Shown here piece after piece: positions 1 through 4,692 of a stretch of 5,432 nucleotides of DNA (position 1 is its first letter; each line of letters starts with the position of its first letter). The translations under genes and the position numbers were made by a program. The DNA comes from Paracoccaceae bacterium (GTDB lineage Bacteria > Pseudomonadota > Alphaproteobacteria > Rhodobacterales > Rhodobacteraceae). The notes beneath the pieces are model-generated. The model did no database searches. It saw nothing but the letters and a program-made list of their open reading frames with translations, and was not told where the DNA came from. The stretch is taken from positions 41,131 through 46,562 of the forward strand of contig PARX01000043.1 of NCBI GenBank assembly GCA_002712045.1, given 5' to 3'.

Positions 1-850
1 TTAAAGATCTACCCTTGATCTTCGCGTGGGAAACAATCGGAGCCATTTCATCACCATGGCTTCCAAGGGTTATAGCTTCAACATCAGAAACTTGCACACC
101 AGCAGCTTTAGCAAGAGACAACCTAAACCTACTACTATCAAGTGTTCCTGCCATACCTATTACCCGGTTTCTAGGAAACTCTGTCGAAGTCAACATTTCC
201 ATGGTCATCTCATCCAAAGGATTCGTAACGACTATAACAATTGCTTTGGGTGACTGAGTTTTAATTACCTCTGCAGTCCCCTGAATAACTCGCTTATTTG
301 TCTCGATTAGGTCATTTCGCGACATTCCAGGAGTGCGCGCTCGCCCAGCTGTAACAATTACAACATCAGAGTCATTAATAATTTCTAAATTTTCGGCTCC
401 ATAAACTTGGCTATGAGATCGAGTTATTCCACTTGCATGATTCAGATCGAGGGCCGTCGCAGCCGCTAATCCAGGCACTATATCAGCAATTGCGATCTCA
501 TCTGCTAAATCAAGATTTGCAGCTAAATGCGCAATGTTAGAACCAACCCCTCCAGCCCCAACAATTGTAATCTTCGAAAATCTTTTTGCCTTTTGAGTTA
601 TACTTTTATCAGGTGCAATCCATTTTGGTGATCGACGATAGAGATTACGTCGCATCGAAGTTTTACCATCGGTCTTAACAACAGCTTCTTTTTCAATAGG
701 GCCATAAACTAATTCTAAGCCCAACCGACTTGCTGTTTCCTCAGCTAGACTTGTTACAATATCTCCTGGCAAAATTTCAAAAACCTTACGCCCTCGCCGA
801 CGTGCATCCTCAATATGCTCAACTCCAATCACGCGAGCGTCTGACATCAT
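1..850 (-). CDS. Malate/lactate dehydrogenase family enzyme with BMC-type N-terminal extension (3' end outside window)
   Basis: NAD-dependent 2-hydroxyacid dehydrogenase, most like malate dehydrogenase. The 283 visible residues have no stop, and roughly 115 C-terminal residues are missing beyond base 1. Residues 1-90 are an extra N-terminal region. The Rossmann domain starts near 92 with the dinucleotide motif GAGGVG (98-103) and Asp123 at the end of strand 2. The substrate loop GRARTPGMSR (169-178) carries two Arg (172, 178) matching the malate-specific pair of E. coli Mdh; lactate dehydrogenases have Gln at the first. TNPLD (209-213), the Asp238/Arg241 pair in LDSSR, and catalytic His265 in GSHGD are present, so the enzyme looks active. 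The extension includes LPGDIVTSLAEETA (27-40), resembling the TPxARD-type segment of EutT, then a basic stretch MRRNLYRRSPKW (66-77). The first ATG (850) forms an ATGA overlap with the BMC-T stop. A second ATG at 847 has better spacing (7 nt) from AAGG at 855-858. Confidence 0.93.
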   Translation of the reverse strand, partial: MMSDARVIGVEHIEDARRRGRKVFEILPGDIVTSLAEETASRLGLELVYGPIEKEAVVKTDGKTSMRRNLYRRSPKWIAPDKSITQKAKRFSKITIVGAGGVGSNIAHLAANLDLADEIAIADIVPGLAAATALDLNHASGITRSHSQVYGAENLEIINDSDVVIVTAGRARTPGMSRNDLIETNKRVIQGTAEVIKTQSPKAIVIVVTNPLDEMTMEMLTSTEFPRNRVIGMAGTLDSSRFRLSLAKAAGVQVSDVEAITLGSHGDEMAPIVSHAKIKGRSL

Positions 851-1470
851 ACAACCTTACCATCAACTGCTTCGATTGCGGTAGTTGCTGCTTCCATTCC
901 AGTTTGAACAGAATTTTCAGAGCCCGAAATAAATAATCGCCCAAAACGACCAACAGCTCTTACCTCGACAATATCGATATCCGCCGCTTTTTCTGCTTCG
1001 TTTGCTGCTATGGATATATAGGCTGCTGGAGCGCACTCAATAATACCTAAAGTTTGACCAGGTACTAATAATGCGCCTTTTCTCCACTTGTTCAAAAGTT
1101 GAGCTTGATAGGGTTCAACTGATGTTATGATCTGCGTTGTTGCAACTTTTGGCTTTACTCGATCCTCCATCGATGCACCAAGTTCTGACAATATGGAGTC
1201 CCTGGCTGCACTAACTTCAGCATTTGATGGTGATCGCAAGATGAAGAAACCAAATTCCCTTTCAACCAGCTGACTAGTAGCCTCAACCGAACTTGCTTTC
1301 AAAGCACGATCAATTAATGTAAATACCCCATTACCAGGCGCAAACTCGCCGATTAAAACTGTGTCACCAGACAAAGGTACAGATCCTTGAACTGTCGCTC
1401 CATTATAAGCTGCGAATTTGGGTTGTAAGTTGTCAATTTGGATTAAAGCTCGTATTGTTATATCGCTCAT
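847..1470 (-). CDS. BMC-T tandem-domain trimer shell protein (CsoS1D-like)
   Basis: Microcompartment shell protein of 207 residues with two BMC domains, which assembles as a pseudohexameric trimer in shell facets. Domain 1 spans about residues 5-96, with IDNLQPKFAAYNG (12-24), the loop PLSGD (32-36) and LVEREFG (68-74). Domain 2 spans about 130-203, with GQTLGIIECAPAAY and GRFGRLFISG. The QPxxAxY and VERxFG signatures are those of CsoS1D-like BMC-T proteins, whose trimers can stack face to face and whose large central pore is gated by an adjacent Glu-Arg pair; here that pair would be Glu70-Arg71. Stacking and gating are inferred from the family. The start is 2 nt after the aldehyde dehydrogenase stop, with GGAG at 1478-1481 placed 7 nt before the ATG. 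The stop overlaps the start of the next gene as ATGA. This is the only tandem-domain shell gene in the window. Confidence 0.95.
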   Translation of the reverse strand: MSDITIRALIQIDNLQPKFAAYNGATVQGSVPLSGDTVLIGEFAPGNGVFTLIDRALKASSVEATSQLVEREFGFFILRSPSNAEVSAARDSILSELGASMEDRVKPKVATTQIITSVEPYQAQLLNKWRKGALLVPGQTLGIIECAPAAYISIAANEAEKAADIDIVEVRAVGRFGRLFISGSENSVQTGMEAATTAIEAVDGKVV

Positions 1471-1472
1471 TC

Positions 1473-2852
1473 TTATTCTCCATACTCATCATAAATATCG
1501 CGCCAGGGTCGACTTTCGTAAGCTACCCGTTTTATATTTATTAAATGAAGTGCGGTAACATTATCTGACGTTATTGAGCCAGACCAAGTACCAGTCCCTA
1601 ACATAAAACTAGGCTCTAAATCAGTCGAATAACCCATGCCACCCAGAATTGCGGGTGTATTAACTAGCACTCTTCCAGTCGGGATACGTGAAAATCTCGC
1701 AATTACTTCCGGATCATTTGAATGAACAACTGACGAATGTCCCCATCCCTCAAATCTGGCTATTTGATTTGATAATTCAAGTCCATGCTCTTCATCATTA
1801 GCAACATAAAATGCTAAGACCGGATTCAATTTTTCAGCAGATAATGGTCGATGCCAACCAATTTCCTTTTCTTCTGAAACTAATATTCGTGTTTTTGGTG
1901 GTATAGAAAATTCGGCTAATTCAGCCAATACATTTGGAGATTGACCCACTCGATTTGGGTTCATTCGTTGTTTTCCAAGAAAAATAACCTTTGATAGTCT
2001 ATCAGATTCTGCCGGTGTACAAAAGTATGCACCTCGGAGCTTCAATTCATTTCGTAATTCTCTTGCGAGCTCCTTATCAACAATCAAAGATTGTTCAGAA
2101 ACACATGCTGTTCCATAGTCAAAACTCTTTGATACAATAATTTGCTCGGCTACTTCTGCTAAATCATTAGCTTTTGATTTATTGACGTAACAAGGAACAT
2201 TTCCAGCTCCTACTGCCAATGTAGGTTTTCCAGAAGAATAAGCCGCCTTTACCATAGCAGGGCCGCCAGTCGCCATTACAACTGAAGTTCTTCGATGCCT
2301 CATAAGTTCGTCAGTTCCCTGAATAGTTACGTGCTCTAAACACTGGATAAGTCCTTTCGGTGCACCCATCTGCTCCGCAACTCCAGCCAAGAGCCTTGTT
2401 ACCTCTAATCCGCAACGCAATGCTCGCGGATGAGGAGCACAAACAATTGCGTTTCCAGCTTTCACAGCAGATAAAACCTTGTAAATGATTGTTGATGTTG
2501 GATTAGTTACAGGAATCAAGGCAGCCACTAACCCCATGGGCTCTCCAAATGCGGCTACTTTTGTTGCATCATCTTTCCACAACATTCCAAGCGTAGTTAC
2601 ATCTCGTAAATAATCAGCTACCGAAACCGCATTGAACATATCTTTTATTCTTTTATCTTTTGCGTTTCCATATCCTGTTTCAGCGACTGCTAGCTCAACA
2701 ATCCTATTGACCTCAGGCTCAATTGCATTTGCCATAGCATCGACGATTGCATCAATTTTACTAGGGTCAGTGCCTAAGAATTGTCTGTAGGCTTCAAATG
2801 CTGTTTCAGCACAGCGCCTTGCAGCTGCGATTGATTTCAAATCAGCGTCCAT
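1473..2852 (-). CDS. CoA-acylating aldehyde dehydrogenase (PduP/EutE/SauS-like), metabolosome core enzyme
   Basis: Converts an aldehyde, CoA and NAD+ to acyl-CoA and NADH, normally inside the shell. The 459-residue form starts MDADLKSIAAARR, which matches the family's usual N-terminus. Further family motifs are AETGYG, IPVTNPTSTIIYK (113-125), APHPRA (159-164 of the long form), the ATGGPAMVKAAYSSGKP nucleotide-binding stretch, GAGNVP, and the catalytic Cys250 in FDYGTACVSEQS (codon at 2103-2105). The C-terminal block FMLGTGTWSGSITSDNV then LINIKRVAYESRPW is typical of BMC acylating enzymes. The substrate, such as acetaldehyde, propionaldehyde or a functionalised aldehyde, cannot be read from these motifs. 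The start chosen has GGGGGA at 2857-2862 and overlaps the previous gene by 11 nt. An ATG at 2912 in the same frame, preceded by AGGGA at 2916-2920, would add 20 amphipathic residues; ATG 2876 is a third option. There is no C-terminal encapsulation tail. Confidence 0.94.
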   Translation of the reverse strand: MDADLKSIAAARRCAETAFEAYRQFLGTDPSKIDAIVDAMANAIEPEVNRIVELAVAETGYGNAKDKRIKDMFNAVSVADYLRDVTTLGMLWKDDATKVAAFGEPMGLVAALIPVTNPTSTIIYKVLSAVKAGNAIVCAPHPRALRCGLEVTRLLAGVAEQMGAPKGLIQCLEHVTIQGTDELMRHRRTSVVMATGGPAMVKAAYSSGKPTLAVGAGNVPCYVNKSKANDLAEVAEQIIVSKSFDYGTACVSEQSLIVDKELARELRNELKLRGAYFCTPAESDRLSKVIFLGKQRMNPNRVGQSPNVLAELAEFSIPPKTRILVSEEKEIGWHRPLSAEKLNPVLAFYVANDEEHGLELSNQIARFEGWGHSSVVHSNDPEVIARFSRIPTGRVLVNTPAILGGMGYSTDLEPSFMLGTGTWSGSITSDNVTALHLINIKRVAYESRPWRDIYDEYGE

Positions 2853-4041
2853 TTCGTCCCCCAGTCGCGATTTCATCCATTGCACGACGAGCCGTGTCAA
2901 TGTTGTCTGCATTTATCCCTATTGCTTCTAATCGCCTTCCAGCTGCGGAAATATCAGCTCCTAAAATATTAGAAGCTAAATTGATTAGGGATGTTGTCAT
3001 TGGCACCTCTAGTTTTGCAATTTTAGCTGCAGAAGTAAGAGGCACTAAAGATCCAATTACTCCACACCTCAACAAGGATTTAGCCTGTTTTTGTAACGGG
3101 ATTGTTCTACTATAATCTCCGCGCAAGCTACCGCCATAGATCTCTATCATTTCATCGTCAGAGGGTAAATCACGGACCCCATAAGCTTTTGCCACCATTT
3201 TCCGCTCAGAGTTCAATGCAGAGATAATATTTTTTTGAGCAGGCCCAATCATGGAAGCAAAAGTTCTATTCTCTTCTAGCGGCTTACCTCCCATGGGTAT
3301 CGATACAGCGTTACTTCCAAATGCTGGACCACCCATAATCAAAGTTGGAATTTCAATCATAGCAGAACCATCTAAGAACCCAGATGTCAGCACGCTGTCA
3401 TAGCCATCTAAGTTATGGAAATATACTTTTAAAGCATTCAAAACGTCAGATCGATTGCTAGGCAAAGTCGCAGCAGGCATTTGAGCAGCGTTAGATAAGG
3501 TTAATATTGAACCCGCTTCATTGTACCAATATGGAAGCCCTTGCACTTCAACTATAGTAATATCTGCAGTGCATCCTCCGATTCTGAGCAACCATGCTGT
3601 TTCAATAGCACCTAATGATCTTCCTGGAGCAACAACCAATACTTGCCCATCTTTTAAATGATCCGCAAGCACCATTGCATAAGTTCTTTGCTTATGTACT
3701 GGGCCAGTCAGAAAAATAACCTCTGCATCCTTTACCACATTATCAAGCTCAGCTGAGGTTTTTATTGAAGGACCCTCGTCTCGGTCCACGTGATAGGTCC
3801 CAATGGGACCAAGGCCTCTCAACGTTATTCCACTCGACGACCTAAGTGCCGATAATTCATCTCCATAAGCAGAGAAGAGTTTTACTTCAGCACCCTTTGA
3901 AAGAGATAAAGCAGCAATCAATTTACCGTCTGCACCTCCGCCCAAAACAGCCACTTTAGAAAAAGACTTTTTATCATTTACCGGTTTCTTAGTGGTAGTT
4001 TTGGATATAGCTTGAGTAAATTCTTCGAATCCAGAACTCAT
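2842..4041 (-). CDS. NAD/NADP octopine/nopaline dehydrogenase family protein, BMC-associated
   Basis: The protein has 399 residues, a usual length for this family, whose members reversibly join an amino acid and a 2-oxoacid (or related carbonyl) using NAD(P)H. The Rossmann motif is VLGGGADGK (32-40, GxGxxG). EVQGLPYWYNEAG (165-177) matches the family's E-x-x-x-LPY region. The all-helical C-terminal domain follows, with LNSERKMVAKAYG (276-288) and SLINLASNILGAD (351-363) ending in GRRLEAIGI. The expected catalytic HP motif appears to be replaced: the corresponding stretch reads IMGGPAF (235-241). The usual ED-P stretch reads SRTIP (311-315). The substrate and even activity are therefore uncertain. 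Residues 1-25 lie before the Rossmann fold and look like a short helix (GFEEFTQAISK) plus a Thr/Lys/Pro linker. GGAAAGG at 4050-4056, 8 nt from the ATG, supports the start. The gene follows the BMC-H gene by 44 nt and overlaps the aldehyde dehydrogenase gene. Confidence 0.88.
   Translation of the reverse strand: MSSGFEEFTQAISKTTTKKPVNDKKSFSKVAVLGGGADGKLIAALSLSKGAEVKLFSAYGDELSALRSSSGITLRGLGPIGTYHVDRDEGPSIKTSAELDNVVKDAEVIFLTGPVHKQRTYAMVLADHLKDGQVLVVAPGRSLGAIETAWLLRIGGCTADITIVEVQGLPYWYNEAGSILTLSNAAQMPAATLPSNRSDVLNALKVYFHNLDGYDSVLTSGFLDGSAMIEIPTLIMGGPAFGSNAVSIPMGGKPLEENRTFASMIGPAQKNIISALNSERKMVAKAYGVRDLPSDDEMIEIYGGSLRGDYSRTIPLQKQAKSLLRCGVIGSLVPLTSAAKIAKLEVPMTTSLINLASNILGADISAAGRRLEAIGINADNIDTARRAMDEIATGGRNGR
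2857..2862 (-). promoter_or_regulatory. Ribosome binding site for the short aldehyde dehydrogenase form
   Basis: GGGGGA lies 4 nt before the ATG at 2852. The spacing is short but the purine run is strong. The encoded N-terminus matches the family. A competing AGGGA sits at 2916-2920 only 3 nt before the ATG at 2912. Confidence 0.55.
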
Positions 4042-4049
4042 GTCGTAAA

Positions 4050-4056
4050 CCTTTCC
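4050..4056 (-). promoter_or_regulatory. Ribosome binding site of the opine-dehydrogenase-like gene
   Basis: GGAAAGG lies 8 nt before the ATG at 4041, in the only non-coding gap of the window (4042-4085). This gap shows no inverted repeat and no convincing -10/-35 pair. The gene therefore appears to rely on its own initiation site within the same message rather than on tight coupling. Confidence 0.7.
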
Positions 4057-4085
4057 AGCTTAAAACGATTAAACAGTACAAAGTT

Positions 4086-4394
4086 TTAGTCTGCACCACC
4101 ATTACCGAGCGCACCGATTAAAGCCTCTAACTCATCGTGAGGTCTTGCAATCACGTGAACTGAAACAACTTCACCCACTTTGTTTGCTGATGTGGCTCCC
4201 GCATCTGTAGCAGCCTTAACAGCACCAACTTCACCCCTCACAAGGGTTGAAATCAAACCACCACCATTTTTTGTTTGACCGACAATAGTAACACTCGCCG
4301 CTTTAACCATAGCGTCAGCTGCTTCTATTGAAGCGACCAATCCTCTGGTTTCAATCATACCAAGTGCCATTTGACTCTGAATTGACTTAGCCAT
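4086..4394 (-). CDS. BMC-H hexameric shell protein (Pfam BMC, PduA/CcmK-like)
   Basis: Single-domain shell protein of 102 residues that forms the hexameric tiles of the facets. The fold signature is complete: ALGMIETRGLVASIEAAD (10-27), the edge lysine Lys31 in AMVKAA, the pore loop NGGG (43-46), LVRGEVGAVKAATDAG (51-66), and VHVIARPHDELE (79-90) with the conserved RPH. The Gly-rich pore loop implies a small central pore open to polar metabolites, as in PduA-type hexamers; this is inferred. The start at 4394 is chosen because GAGAAGGA (4403-4410) lies 8 nt upstream and the protein then begins MAKSIQSQ, a usual BMC-H beginning. A longer form from 4427 would add 11 mostly basic residues (MKKITKRRKNK) encoded within the previous gene and is unlikely. 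The gene overlaps the BMC-P stop by 8 nt, so translation is probably coupled. Confidence 0.97.
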   Translation of the reverse strand: MAKSIQSQMALGMIETRGLVASIEAADAMVKAASVTIVGQTKNGGGLISTLVRGEVGAVKAATDAGATSANKVGEVVSVHVIARPHDELEALIGALGNGGAD

Positions 4395-4692
4395 TTTGTT
4401 TTTCCTTCTCTTTGTTATCTTTTTCATTAAAATTATAAATTTTCTCTACTATCGCCACTATTGAAGCATCAACAGGCGCTCCAGTCACTGAGATAGGTAT
4501 TCTTGCCGCAGACCCCGTCGCAATTAACACAGTGTCTCCAACTCCAGCGCCACAAGTGTCAACGACTACAGTAGCGTTAGATAAAATGTTGCCTTCACCA
4601 TCTAAAATGTCAGCAATCAATGTCTTAAATCCGACTAACTTTGGATCTTTTGTCGTAGCATTAACATGCCCTGTAATTTTACCAATTTTCAT
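4387..4692 (-). CDS. BMC-P pentameric vertex protein (EutN/CcmL family)
   Basis: A 101-residue vertex protein; pentamers of this family cap the twelve corners of the shell. The family pattern runs from MKIGKITGHVNATTKDPKL (1-19), through GFKTLIAD (21-28), VVVDTCGAGVGDTVLIATG (42-60) and SAARIP (61-66), to PVDASIVAIVEKI (73-85). The ordered domain ends near residue 86. The last 14 or so residues (NFNEKDNKEKEKQNG) are a charged tail that appears disordered and whose coding DNA contains the Shine-Dalgarno site of the BMC-H gene. The start ATG shares one base with the upstream stop (TAATG), with AGGGA at 4702-4706, 9 nt away. This is the only vertex gene in the window; many BMC loci carry two or three, so others may lie outside. 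Confidence 0.96.
   Translation of the reverse strand: MKIGKITGHVNATTKDPKLVGFKTLIADILDGEGNILSNATVVVDTCGAGVGDTVLIATGSAARIPISVTGAPVDASIVAIVEKIYNFNEKDNKEKEKQNG
4403..4410 (-). promoter_or_regulatory. Ribosome binding site deciding the BMC-H start
   Basis: GAGAAGGA on the minus strand lies 8 nt before the ATG at 4394 and inside the end of the BMC-P gene. It selects the 102-residue form over the in-frame ATG at 4427. Confidence 0.8.

Noticed and set aside
15..257. Two plus-strand open frames of 75-80 codons
   Set aside because: Both are antisense to the malate-dehydrogenase-like gene, whose minus-strand frame is continuous and keeps all catalytic residues.
730..936. Plus-strand open frame of 68 codons across the BMC-T / dehydrogenase junction
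   Set aside because: It is antisense to two well-supported genes, with no ribosome binding site or family resemblance.
2798..3115. Plus-strand open frame of 105 codons
   Set aside because: It lies antisense to the opine-dehydrogenase-like and aldehyde dehydrogenase coding sequences, has no recognisable motif, and is explained by shadowing of the real frames.
4042..4085. Possible terminator or internal promoter in the only intergenic gap
   Set aside because: No inverted repeat followed by a T-run and no convincing -35/-10 pair could be seen on the minus strand.
4395..4427. Longer BMC-H form starting at 4427
   Set aside because: The 11 added residues are a basic stretch read from the end of the BMC-P gene, absent from normal BMC-H proteins, while GAGAAGGA is correctly spaced for the ATG at 4394.
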